Source: Diphasiastrum complanatum (taxonomy: Eukaryota; Streptophyta; Lycopodiopsida; Lycopodiales; Lycopodiaceae). From it: a stretch of 64,000 nucleotides of DNA. Positions 32,981 to 43,165 of the stretch are shown here, piece after piece; position 1 is the stretch's first letter; every line of letters starts with the position of its first letter. Both the position numbers and the translations under genes were made by a program. The stretch covers positions 30,383,524 through 30,447,523 of the forward strand of contig CM055113.1 of NCBI GenBank assembly GCA_029204225.1, in the 5' to 3' direction. The notes beneath the pieces were generated by a model. That model was given only the letters and a program-made list of their open reading frames with translations, was not told where the DNA came from and did no database searches.

Positions 32981-35510
32981 CATCCACTTGTATAGCTCCG
33001 TGTACACAAGAAGATCCTCCAAAAGATGTTCCACTCTTCATAAGAGATCGATACTCAAGATCCATTGGTTGGATCCACTCCACTTCTTTCCTTGATTGAT
33101 CTACACTTGTAGGCTCATCCAAAGAGGTTAGGAAAGCAACATAATTTTTAGAAACTACTTGCTTACCCTTTTGATCATATGTGAGCCTTGAAGGTACTTG
33201 TCTTTCTCTTGATGTTCTCCTTGGCTTTTGACTTGATGAAGGTCCATCATCACCACCATCCAAAGTAGGATCCTTCTCATCAACATCAAGAATGTTAGAA
33301 CTATATACTTTACCATCAATCATGCTTGAAGACACCTTTGGAATGTTTCCCTCATAAAAAATGACATCTCTACCAACAATCACTTTGTTAGTAGAAGCAA
33401 TGTAAACCTTGTAGGCTTTACTCACCTCACTATATCCAACAAAAATACCTCTTCTTGAAGATGGATCCTCCTTGGTTCTATCATCAAGAGTAATGTTGAC
33501 ATAGCATGTGCATCCAAAGGTTCTTAGAAAGTTGACACTCGGCCTCCTCTTGAATAGCATCTCAAAAGGTGTCCTTCCATCCAAAATAGCACTCGGCCAC
33601 CTATTGCACAAGAAATTGGCACACAACAAAGCTTGATCCCAAAATGGTTTGTCAAGATTAGCACTTAACCTCATAGCTTTAGCACTTTCACATAAAGTCC
33701 TATTCTTCCTTTCAGCCACTCCATTTTGTTGTGGAGTCCTTGATGTTGTATACTCCCTCTTGATCCCATGCTCATCACAAAAGGCCTTGAACTTGTTAGA
33801 TATGTACTCACCACCATTGTCACCTCTCAAGCACTTGATCTTTGTAGAGAATTGGTTCTCCCTTGCATTCTTGAACTTGACAAAGACATCATACACTTCA
33901 TCCTTGCTCTTTAGTAGATAGATCCAACAAAATCTACTAAAAACATCAATGAATGTTACATACATCTTAGCTCCACTATTGCTAATTGTAGTAAATCCAT
34001 GAATATCCGAATGTACAAGTTGAAAAGACTTTGTAGATCTAGAAATAGATCTAGTATAAAGTAGTCTATGTGACTTAGACAAAGCACAAGACTCACAAAC
34101 ATGCTTGTCATTACTTAAGGAACTTGGAAGACCAATCACAACCTTCTTCCTTGCCATTACCTCCAATGACTTGAAGTTGAGGTGTCCCATCCTTTTGTGC
34201 CAAACCTCTTGAATAGAAATTTGCTCCCTTGCAGCACATCCAACTTGGTTAGCAATAACACAAGCATCAAGTTTGAACAACTTCCCTTGCCTTTTACCTT
34301 TTCCAATCAAGACATCCTTCCTTTTGATCAAACAAGCATCTCCATCAAACTCCACCTTGAGGCCCTTACTTAGCATTTGACTCACACTAAGCAAATTCTT
34401 GGTAATAAATGGAATAAACAAGACATCCTCCAAATGAACATTCCTATTTGTAGAGAGAGAAATAAGAATTGTGCCAATCCCTTTGATTTGACACTCACCA
34501 TCATTGGCCGTGTAGATCACCCTCTTGTCATCTCCATATGCCAACAAAGAAGTGAAGTACTCTTTGTGAAAGGTCATGTGTGAACTTGCTCCACTATCAA
34601 TCCACCAAGGATCTAGATCTCCATCATTAGCAAGCATACATGAAGACATCACAAAAGCATCATCATTTGCATCTTGCACATCCAAACCATCCTCATCAAG
34701 AGTAAGAATACCTTGCTTGTCTCCTTGATCTCTCTTCTTCTTGTAGCACTCACTTGCAAAGTGTCCTTTGATGCCACAATAGAAACACTTGAGCTTTGAT
34801 CTATCCTTCTTTTTGCCACTTGAAGAAGCATCCACTTGATCTTGCCCCTTAGACCACTTGCTTTTGGTTTTGCCCTTGAATTTGCCCTTTGTGAACATAG
34901 CATCCTCTTGAAGTGTCGATGTAGATCCACCTCTTGCTTGAAGCCTATATTCCTCATTGATCAAGATCTCTTGAAGATCCATCAAACTTGGCAAAGTCTT
35001 TTGAATAGCAACACTTTGAACAATGTTAGCATGAGCATCCAATAAGCCATTAAGAATCACTTGAATAAGCTCTCCTTCCTTAATGCTTTCATCTATGCAA
35101 GCTAACTCATCATTCAATGCTTTCATTCTCAAAACAAAAGTACTTGGACTTTCTTCATTCTTTTGCAAACAAGAAAAGATTTGCCTTCTTAGATTCAACA
35201 CTCTAGAAGTAGACTTGGATTCATAAAGCTTCTTCAATGAATTCCAAGCTTCCAAAGATGATGTGCACTTACCAACTTCCTTGAGAAGTTCATTGGTAAC
35301 ATTCATCTTTATCATGTGTAGAGCCTTCTTGGCCCTCTTGTCATACCTCAATTGATCTTGTTGTGTTTCTGGTCTCTCCTCCAAACCTACAACAATATCC
35401 AAAACATCATTTATCTCAAGAAGTGACTCCATCCTTACTTTCCACAATGAATAGTTACTTGAGGTAAGCCTATCATTGGCTTCCAACGTGACTCCAATTG
35501 AGGTTGCCAT
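32970..35510 (-). CDS. Copia gag-protease-integrase polyprotein of element D (intact ORF, no RT)
   Basis: An 846-codon uninterrupted ORF. Domains: UBN2-type gag (residues ~1-230), CCHC knuckle from Cys242 (CFYCGIKGHFASEC), aspartic protease with Asp305 in WWIDSGASSHM, integrase zinc domain from His438 (HKRMGHLNFKS ... CESC), and catalytic core Asp502, Asp564, Glu600. The last two are 35 residues apart, a proper DD35E. The integrase C-terminal domain (FGCTCYVNI, FVGYSEVSKAYK) follows to about residue 760. A Copia polyprotein normally continues into RT and RNase H to ~1300 residues; here it runs out into the non-pol module. The start ATG at 35510 matches the gag start of element G. Its protease and integrase look intact and could act if expressed. 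Confidence 0.92.
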   Translation of the reverse strand: MATSIGVTLEANDRLTSSNYSLWKVRMESLLEINDVLDIVVGLEERPETQQDQLRYDKRAKKALHMIKMNVTNELLKEVGKCTSSLEAWNSLKKLYESKSTSRVLNLRRQIFSCLQKNEESPSTFVLRMKALNDELACIDESIKEGELIQVILNGLLDAHANIVQSVAIQKTLPSLMDLQEILINEEYRLQARGGSTSTLQEDAMFTKGKFKGKTKSKWSKGQDQVDASSSGKKKDRSKLKCFYCGIKGHFASECYKKKRDQGDKQGILTLDEDGLDVQDANDDAFVMSSCMLANDGDLDPWWIDSGASSHMTFHKEYFTSLLAYGDDKRVIYTANDGECQIKGIGTILISLSTNRNVHLEDVLFIPFITKNLLSVSQMLSKGLKVEFDGDACLIKRKDVLIGKGKRQGKLFKLDACVIANQVGCAAREQISIQEVWHKRMGHLNFKSLEVMARKKVVIGLPSSLSNDKHVCESCALSKSHRLLYTRSISRSTKSFQLVHSDIHGFTTISNSGAKMYVTFIDVFSRFCWIYLLKSKDEVYDVFVKFKNARENQFSTKIKCLRGDNGGEYISNKFKAFCDEHGIKREYTTSRTPQQNGVAERKNRTLCESAKAMRLSANLDKPFWDQALLCANFLCNRWPSAILDGRTPFEMLFKRRPSVNFLRTFGCTCYVNITLDDRTKEDPSSRRGIFVGYSEVSKAYKVYIASTNKVIVGRDVIFYEGNIPKVSSSMIDGKVYSSNILDVDEKDPTLDGGDDGPSSSQKPRRTSRERQVPSRLTYDQKGKQVVSKNYVAFLTSLDEPTSVDQSRKEVEWIQPMDLEYRSLMKSGTSFGGSSCVHGAIQVDGLL

Positions 35511-36097
35511 GTAGCAATGACCTGATCTTCTCTTTCAACCTGTTTCAATGCACAAAGCACTCCTTTGAACAACAACAAATGCTTTCAAAAGAAATCACCA
35601 AGATTTGAAACTATCTCACAAATTCTCTTCTAGCACTTATCCAAGCAAATCAACACATAGAATCATGGAATCTTGATCAACCTATGATCTATCCTCAATC
35701 TAATGACTTTTGCCACTTCCTAAGATTGAAACACACTCAAATGAAGTCCAGCAACCTCACTATCTAGAGATCCAATCAAAATTAGGGTTTTGACAAAATC
35801 ACAAAAAGTTGACTATTCCAAATCTACATGCAAATGCTGAAAATTTGATATGCAATCTATAAGCCACCACTTAGGCTGAACCAATGATCCAAAAATCGGC
35901 CAAATCCAGCATGTGAATTCAAAAAATGGAATTGAAAAAGTATATTGACCTATTTAGTGTTTTGATCTACAAAAGATCCAATCTACAAAAGCAAAAAATC
36001 CGATTTTGGTCTAGAATCCTCTCTAGCATGCTCTAGACTTGATATCTTCACCAAATCATTGATAGATCTGATTTCCTCCTTCATAACCTGAACACAA
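35511..36097 (-). other. Untranslated leader of element D
   Basis: About 590 bases between primer site and gag ATG, with no long frame. It corresponds to the leader of element G but is half as long and lacks an evident ~184-bp repeat. Confidence 0.7.
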
Positions 36098-36109
36098 GCT
36101 CTGATACCA
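36098..36109 (-). other. Primer binding site of element D
   Basis: The minus strand reads TGGTATCAGAGC immediately after the 5' LTR. This is the tRNA-Met type. Confidence 0.92.
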
Positions 36110-36758
36110 TGTGGAAGATTTCAGATCCTTAAGATCCAATCTACTTGAATGATCTTTGGTTAGAAAGAGAAATACACTACCAATTTTACCAATGTAGAAA
36201 AATCAGCATCTACACACAATTTGAGATGAAAACACTAATAGAACTTGATCAAACTTGAATGAAATGATTATGTATTGTTGCTGTCCATACAAAACCAGCA
36301 AGCTACTGTATTTCACCCGTGTGGATCCAAAAATAACAAATATAGATCATTCTACACATAGAATTGCAAGCAATCACCAAGATAGTGCACCAATGGATAG
36401 TAGAACCCAAGAGAACCATGTATAAGCATGAAATGAGATAGAGAAGAGAGAAGATGTGTCTCTCCACGAGTTACATCCTTTTATAGAGTTTCCAAACCCT
36501 ATTTGGCCACTTGGCTTTCCCTCCAAAATGTAAACCCTACTATTTTTGGGTCTAGATTCAATGTACCCAAAGTTCAAATTTGAATCTACTCAAACTCACA
36601 TTCTATCTTTCCCACACTTTCAAAAAGTGTTTATTCAAATGAAATTTAGACTAATGAACTTTGAAAAGTCAACCTCTAAGTCTAAAAGAAGTTTTGGCCT
36701 TAATATGCCAAATATGGAAATATTGCAAAATGTGATGAAACTAGTTGAATCTTTCACA
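36110..36758 (-). repeat. 5' LTR of Copia element D
   Basis: 649 bp ending at the TTTGA duplication on the plus strand, with a one-base length difference from the partner. About 16 substitutions against 30738-31385 were counted by eye. Confidence 0.95.
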
Positions 36759-36763
36759 TTTGA

Positions 36764-37465
36764 TAATGGGCTATTGTTTGAAGGGCAATTATCTATACAT
36801 AGGACTGTGAACTGTATGGATTAGCCATTTGCGAGTTGCTTATGTTATTTGACCCGCCAGACGCTTAACATTGGTGCGTCTGCCGGGAGCTACTTGATAA
36901 GGGAATATCCAGTTGACCTTTACCCGATAGAAAGGAGTATCGTCCTAGATAGGACATAATAGGAATACCATGACGAACTAAAACCAAACGACTTTACTAC
37001 ACCAATGTGATTACCATGCAGCCACTAGACAAGGTGGTTAGCATCAGGTGGTTAGCATCGCGCAAGCGCTGATCCCACTACTAGTGTGTTTAGGAAGCCA
37101 TACACTTAGCCGACCCGCTCTTCTGTAGCCATAGGATGGGAGCCTGAGGTACCACATAACCCTTGCTAGAACTACTGAAGACCTCGTACCTCAAGATATT
37201 AGAAGGACTGTGGAAATTCTTACGATACCCACTACTCAATAGAAGTTGGTAGAGGAATAAAGTATGCTGCCCACTAGGTCCTACCAATACTAGTTTCTAA
37301 AAGCAATGGAAAATTTTGGTATGATACAATGAAATCTTTTTCGTGGATTGAGAAACTTTTTTGTGGACTTTTGACCATAGACACGCCTAATGAGAAAGTA
37401 GATATGACGAGAGACGATTTGGGACTTTCCCTAGGCACAAGAATCTACTTGGCAGGTGAGGATGA
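36764..37465 (+). other. Interior of element C after the nested insertion
   Basis: The first ~105 bases end in ...GCTTAACA followed by TTGGTGCGTCTGCCGGGAGC. This looks like a second LTR end plus primer site of the same family. The remainder has no long frame, but 37405-37465 may encode MTRDDLGLSLGTRIYLAGED in a frame shifted from the following ORF. Confidence 0.45.
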
Positions 37466-38071
37466 ATGCCTCCTCTAGAATTAGAGGGAAAGAAAATGCT
37501 CTGTGAGCCTGATATATCGATGGATACACTAGAGGTAATGACCGAAGAAGGACTTACCAGTGCCATTGACGCGTTTTTAGAGGCCCTTTATCAGGTTGAG
37601 TATGGAAGAGAAGACCTTACATCGATAGGGCTAGACATGGACTCTGAAGACAAGCATGTCATACTAGAAGACCTCTTGATCGAATCTCAGTTAGAGCCCG
37701 AAGGACCACAACTAGACCTAGGAGGATTCTCGTACGCAGAACTAGACCTGGCTATAGAAATTTCATTACAAGAGGCTAGTCTATTGCCTAGAGGACCATG
37801 TCTAGCCGCAAATAGTAGGAGTTTAGTAGAAGATGCACCTCCCGTACTCCCAAAAGTAGTTGACACTCAGGAACAGCCACCACAAGAGCATATGAATATA
37901 ACTGTCCTTGAAGATCATGAGGATAGCACCAGTGATCTACAAAGAACAATAGTGCTATCACTACAAGGAATTGTTGGAGTTGGATCTATGGTTCTGGATC
38001 TAGGGGGTGGTACTACTGGGTTAGCACATATTGGGGGCGGTGTCGTCCGCCAGTGGGATCGTGTGAGGTGA
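37466..38071 (+). CDS. Acidic ORF of element C, unknown product
   Basis: A 201-codon ORF rich in Glu, Asp and Leu (EDKHVILEDLLIESQLEPEG; LDLAIEISLQEAS) with a Gly-rich end. It has no zinc knuckle, protease, integrase or RT motif and no signal peptide. Its place behind a primer-site-like sequence in an LTR element suggests a gag-like or accessory role, but no sequence motif supports that. A stop at 38069-38071 separates it from the Gly/Ala segment, which continues the same frame at 38072. The original ORF may have been longer. Confidence 0.5.
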   Translation: MPPLELEGKKMLCEPDISMDTLEVMTEEGLTSAIDAFLEALYQVEYGREDLTSIGLDMDSEDKHVILEDLLIESQLEPEGPQLDLGGFSYAELDLAIEISLQEASLLPRGPCLAANSRSLVEDAPPVLPKVVDTQEQPPQEHMNITVLEDHEDSTSDLQRTIVLSLQGIVGVGSMVLDLGGGTTGLAHIGGGVVRQWDRVR

Positions 38072-38275
38072 TTGCACATCGATATGAGCTCTCTGGACTT
38101 CCCTAGAACCGATCAAAGATTTTCAACCATAGGAAGTTGGCGTCGGCTGGATTCTGGTCATAGTGGCACCGGGAGCGTTGCCGGCGCCGTTGCCGTCGGG
38201 AGCAGCATGGGCGCTGCTGGCGCCGGGGACAATGCTGGCGCCGGAAGTAAAGCTTGTAAAGGTAGCTTCACAACA
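38060..38275 (+). repeat. Gly/Ala-rich coding repeat of element C
   Basis: Repeated GGCGCC-type hexamers give a Gly/Ala-rich stretch between RRLDSGHSG and SKACKGSF. The segment has an inverted homologue at 23641-23842. Confidence 0.75.
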
Positions 38276-38425
38276 TGAAGACATCCTACCAACTCACTGT
38301 GGTTAGTATCACCTAGCAAGGGTGCTGAGCCCACTAAACTTGATCCACCACCAGGAGCTGGTCTGCAAAACCAGAGACTCTGGGTCCGCCGTATGGGGGG
38401 CATACTACCCAGTGGTAGTCGCCAA
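38276..38425 (+). other. 3' internal end of element C with a purine-rich tract
   Basis: CGTATGGGGGGCATA (about 38390-38404) lies ~22 bases before the right LTR start. It is the best candidate for a plus-strand priming tract, although not directly adjacent to the LTR. Confidence 0.4.
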
Positions 38426-41317
38426 TGTTAGCCAATATTTTTACATGGAAAATCGCTAATATTGAAGTTTAAATTCGCACAACTGGAAAAACTGGATATA
38501 AACCCCGGTTATTAGAGAAAAATTGGCACAAATTTGCCTTAGAATTGGGTCCCAGCCCGTCCTTAAAGTGGCTAGACACAGTTTAAAAGTAAGAAATTGA
38601 CTTTTCAAAAAAATCGTCAAAAATATTTTGTGGTCAAGTTTTGTAAGAACGAGCCAAAAGTGCCGGTCCACCTAGAATTGGGTCTAGCCCACCCTAAATG
38701 AGGCCAGAGCAAGTTTTGCGGTCTTAGAATTGGCCGGTAAATATTTTACGGCTTTTCAAAAAAATGGCCAGTTGTAAAAAAATAGTCGGTATGACCGTGC
38801 TAAAATCTCACCATGTACTGAGTCCATTTTTACTAATATATGATCACTCGGTGTATTTTTCAGGGAAACCGTGTTGTCGTGGGAGCCCTAGTCATGAATG
38901 TCGAAAAAGTCAACCACAAAAGAAAAAACACCGAAAAAGAAAAGTTTCAAAAAAAACGGGACCAAGAAATATGGATTCAGTGTCAAGAAATCACAAAAAC
39001 CCTAACGGCAAAGTTTGGACAATTTACGGGCAACTAACGAAATGTGTGGGCCAAGTGGTTACCCAACATACCAAAATCCCAGACAAATGAGCAGTAGGCG
39101 CACGGCCCTTGAAAAATCGAAGAAAGGCCAAAAAACACAGGTACCCAAAGAAATGAAGGCCGCCTACTAAAAATAGGAGTTGAAAAAGGGCCTCACCCAA
39201 AATTTGGATAATAAATGCCAAAACACCTTGGAGGCTATAAAAATTGGGAGGTACACCCACTAGCCATTGACATTTTGGGCTTGTAGGGTGTACAAAAGGA
39301 GAAACTTGAATGGCCTCCCTAGCCTTTGACAAAAATGGCATCTTGGCTAGTTTTGGAAGAGAGCCTTGAATGCACCACTTTTCCACTCTCTTATGAAGGC
39401 CACTAGGTGTACTATCAAATGGGTTGGGGACAAATGACAAAGAGGGCTTGAAGGGTATGAAGAATGGCAAGATGACAATGTGAAGGGGATACATTGGATT
39501 TTCCTATAAGGAGGAGCCAACTCCTTGTATTTCAAATGTTAGGACTTTTGTATGTTAGTATTTTTGTATGTTAGTACTTTTGTGAGTGAGGATTTTAGGA
39601 GTGGGTATGTTTGAGAGTTGAGAGTTGTAGTTGTCTTGTGGTTTGGGAGTGATGTTACTTATTATGCTTGCTTGCTCATATTGAGGAGTTGAGAGATTGT
39701 GGTTGTTTGTGTTGATTGCTTGGACCTCATTACTAGTGTGAGTTCATAGTTGAGTGCTTCAAATCACTTGGAGAGGATGTTTATTTGCTTTTGTTGAGAG
39801 GATTGATGGGTGAGAGTGATTTCATGGTGAGGGTTGGTTGGTTGGTTGTAGTCCATTGTCATACTAGTAGTCTTATATCTTGAATGAGTGGGATGGATTG
39901 CTTGAGGGCTTGGTGTGAGTGATGGGTTGCTGATTTTTTTAGCCATTGTATCTTTCTGGCCTATTTTTTTTTTTTACAGACTTTCGGTTCAGTTTTCTCT
40001 CAACTGAACCGTTAACATTTCAATCGCACCGTTCATATTCTAGAAACTTTAATTTTTTTCATTTTCTTTTTTTACACCAATTAAAGTGGAGAAAATTGCG
40101 TCAACATGCCTGGCTCTGTTTTTTGCTACAAGGTTTATGACTAGAGGTTCCACGCAACGGCTACCTAATGGCACAATGAGGTAAGACTCACACTTTTCAC
40201 AATCAGTTAATCTTCGTGATGCCATTTTTTTATACGATGTGTTCTTTCAGTTGGGTGGTATGTAGCCATAAACAGTTTTGGTTTGAAGAAGAGATTCTTA
40301 AGTATTTTCGCTGATTTTGAGTTTCAAGAATTGATCGTACTTTCTTAAAATGATAAAACCATCATTGTTGGGTGTGTATTATATTTGAGTCCATCGTTCC
40401 TAGGGTGATTGAATCGTACATTCGCATTCTCTTAACCGAATAATTAGTTTTGATATCAATACTGAAGCATTTGGCACTATCACAAGTACAAAAATTGGGT
40501 TGAGATTATAGCTAGGCTGTGGGTATATATGAGTGATTTACCTATTTGTGTTGTTTTCAATGTATGAAACTAGAAAAAATTTGGGCCATGTGTTGTTAAC
40601 GTCGCATTGGAGTACATGTGTTAGGGAAGAGTAAGAAAAAGATTTTTTCACAATTTGATGTTTTACTAAGTCGTCTGGCATAATGACTATACAAAATTGT
40701 CAAGTTGTGAAACGTTTTTTCGGGTTTTGTCAATTATGAAACGTATCAACTACACCCGACCTCTGTGAAACACCAGAGGGGCCGTCCACCATCCGCGGTT
40801 GAAATACACCGCCTTGGTTAAGCGTCACACTAGTCACACCCGCCATCGGTATTGTCTAGCAAAATACCTAGACTCGACGGTCGGCAAAAATACCACTGCT
40901 TATCAAACAAAGCGGTGTGTATAACTTGCACCCCACGAGCACATCGTAGGCAATAAATCGGTTTCAAGCCCAGGTACGATTTTTACTAATTGTAAGCCGA
41001 ATTCAATGGGGAAAGAGACATTAGCAAGATCCTAATGCGAATTAGTGATCAAAAGTTTTACGGAACCGTCACCCTAGAAAGCTAGTGAATCATTGCACCA
41101 AAATTGACAGCACCCCCTCCTTGCAACCGTATCTCTGAGAGCCTGGAAAACCCTCATTGGTTGGGGAGCACGGGGCAACAGAGAAGGCCATCAGGGTTGG
41201 AAGTGGCAAATCCTCTATTGCTCACGTAGGGCTGAACCGCCATTAGAGGTGGGGCCCCTTGACCCTTTTAGGACATTTTGGCTAGACCAACCCCCCGTTA
41301 AAATAGGCTTGAGAGAG
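38426..41317 (+). repeat. Right LTR of element C, with ~2.5 kb not present in the left LTR
   Basis: It starts TGTTAGCCAATATTTTTACATGG and matches the left LTR until GGAAAAAC. Matching resumes at GTAAGCCGAATTCAATGGGG (about 40985) and runs to about 41308, where a (GA)n tract interrupts the end. The extra ~2.5 kb has a TATA-like CTATAAAAATT near 39233 and no gene. Either sequence was inserted here or the left LTR suffered a deletion. Confidence 0.65.
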
Positions 41318-41332
41318 AGAGAGAGAGAGAGA
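41309..41332. repeat. (GA)n microsatellite at the LTR end
   Basis: About 12 GA units replace the junction that in the left LTR reads GGCCCTAACA. Confidence 0.9.
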
Positions 41333-42314
41333 GCTAACTATTCAAATGCTTGATCATAACATCTAATGATCATTCCGATGATAATGAAACTGTATAACAG
41401 ATATTTATGCTAAGAAATTAGGTCGTCAAATGCGAGCACCAGTTGGCTGGTGATTAGTTGGCATCCATCCGGTCCTGGTCATTGATTGTTGATAAGCGTT
41501 GAAATTGGCCATAAACGTTTTGTCTGCATAAATGAACCAAACTATAGCTCTGCAGAAATGAACTAAAATAGCCATAGGCGACACTGTTGGGTTTTTTACG
41601 AAAAATACGAAAAAGGAGAAGGTGCCCTTAAATCTCATTTAGGGTTGTCCCACACTTTGCCAGAGTCAATTCCTTAAAAGAGCCTTCTCCTAATCATTGT
41701 TTCCTTCTCTTTTGTCTCTCATCAGTCTCTCATCCACGACAAGACTGATAGCTCACTCGAATGTCATGTCTGATAAGCTCAAAATTAGCATTCACAACGG
41801 TTGATAGGACATTGGTAGTGTTTTCATGAAGTACATTAGCTGCTATGTTGTTGGGACTTGGTGCTCATGTCCAGATGCAGCAAGCTGAGCGAAGATCATT
41901 CTAATCCTCTTGACATGTTGATCCAACTTATTGCCATCCCATCGCATAGATTGCAGCTGATTGTGTAGGTGTATCACCGAAGCGGCAGTCCTCACTTCGT
42001 ACTTCTGCTTTAGTCTTTCCTATGATTCATGACTGCTCTTACAGTCTTCAATCTGCATGAGTATTTCTTCATTTATGGATGAAACGATGATTGGCATTGC
42101 ACGCTCACTCTTTTTATCCATTCAGTTCTCATTGGATCTCCCTTTGGAGGCTATTCTTCTGTGAGTTCGGTCACTGACCAAATGCCTTCAGCCTTCAAAA
42201 GCATTTTGATTTTGAATTTCTATATTCTGTAGTTTGTAGCATCAAGATTGATTGTTATTTTTTGTCTGGATCGTTGTAGCCATATTGTGTTGCCTAGAGC
42301 ACCTGCTCTGATAC
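41333..42314 (-). pseudogene. Copia gag remnant E with primer site and LTR edge
   Basis: The primer site TGGTATCAGAGC lies at about 42303-42314 on the minus strand, next to an LTR-like TGTATAGAATT... (plus strand from 42315). Reading leftwards, a decayed gag begins LDATNYRI and continues with KFKIKMLLKAEGIW. Later pieces (QLQSMRWDGNKLDQHVKRI; FAQLAASGHEH) match the UBN2 gag of plant Copia elements. Stops and shifts are frequent. No pol was recognised. Confidence 0.68.
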
Positions 42315-43165
42315 CATGTATAGAATTTTTGTTTGTCTTTTGCAGAAATTTGATTGTAGGGTCCTATGCAAGCGGCTACAGACCACAGATCATAAAAGAT
42401 TCAAGCAACGAAATGATGCAAACAATGAGATGGAGAGGAAGAGAGTAATTGTATTTGTGTTTTGTATTTTGAGTGAGTCGTTCAATGTCTCGCTCATTGG
42501 CGGCTTGATGCTCCTCTAACAGAAGACACTATATTCTGCTCGTTGGCAAACTTTCATGCACAACTGACCTCTCTACTATCCACACTTACTTTTGGTAATC
42601 AATTATGTGTATATATGCACTACGTGGAGTTTTCAAGTGTTGGATCTTCAGCATCCTTCCAGCTACATTTGAGAAAATATGGGCCCAAAGAGGACCCTAT
42701 AAGAAATTCCATGTAGGAGAGTAAAAAATAACTATAAAGTAATTATAATATCATTTTCTAACTTCTTTACGGATCTGCCTCACTACTTTCCATGTAAATG
42801 AATGCACCTTACTTTAGTCACATCAAACTTCACTGGTGCTTAACCATAGTTAAAATATAATTTTCAAAATCCTGAAATATTCCCTCTCAATAGTTGGGAA
42901 CACAAAAATTTGAATTAGGAGTGACATTTTTGAAACAAAGTCTACGCCATCTCTATCTCTAGGGTCAAAAACAAGTGTTTAGCGCCATCTCTATCTCCAG
43001 CAGAGTCATTAGCACCATCTCCAGCTTTGTTATTGTCATTGTGTTGTTTGTTACTATACTACTATACTGATGACAAAGCTTTATCATTTTCATGTGGATC
43101 TGTCACCAAAATATGCTCCGCTCAAGACAAGAAATTCAAAGCAACCCAAATTGTGAACTTTTGAT
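42315..43165. other. Probable LTR of remnant E followed by intergenic sequence
   Basis: The LTR should begin at 42315, but its far end could not be fixed because no second copy is present. The rest holds no supported feature. Confidence 0.4.

Larger units (their letters stand above)
30738..36758 (-). mobile_element. Copia LTR retrotransposon D, complete, RT replaced by a non-pol module
   Basis: A 6021-bp minus-strand element nested in element C. TTTGA target duplications flank it (30733-30737, 36759-36763). The LTRs (36110-36758 as 5', 30738-31385 as 3') differ at about 16 bases plus one indel by eye, roughly 2.5%. The tRNA-Met primer site and a purine tract are in place. Order on the minus strand: gag-protease-integrase in one intact 846-codon ORF, then ~1 kb of unrecognised module shared with element G, then RNase H. 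Reverse transcriptase is missing, so the element cannot be autonomous as it stands. Confidence 0.92.
30316..41317 (+). mobile_element. LTR element C (Gypsy-like, non-autonomous looking), host of nested element D
   Basis: LTR-like ends lie at 30316-30710 and from 38426, both starting TGTTAGCC[GA]ATATTT. A primer-site-like TTGGTGCGTCTGTCAGGA follows the left LTR. Copia element D is inserted 27 bases into the internal region. The remaining interior holds a 201-codon acidic ORF (37466-38071) and a Gly/Ala-rich segment, with no recognisable pol. The right LTR differs from the left by about 2.5 kb of extra sequence (about 38490-40985). A second primer-site-like sequence near 36867 suggests an additional LTR end or leader duplication. 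No target duplication could be matched. Confidence 0.65.
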
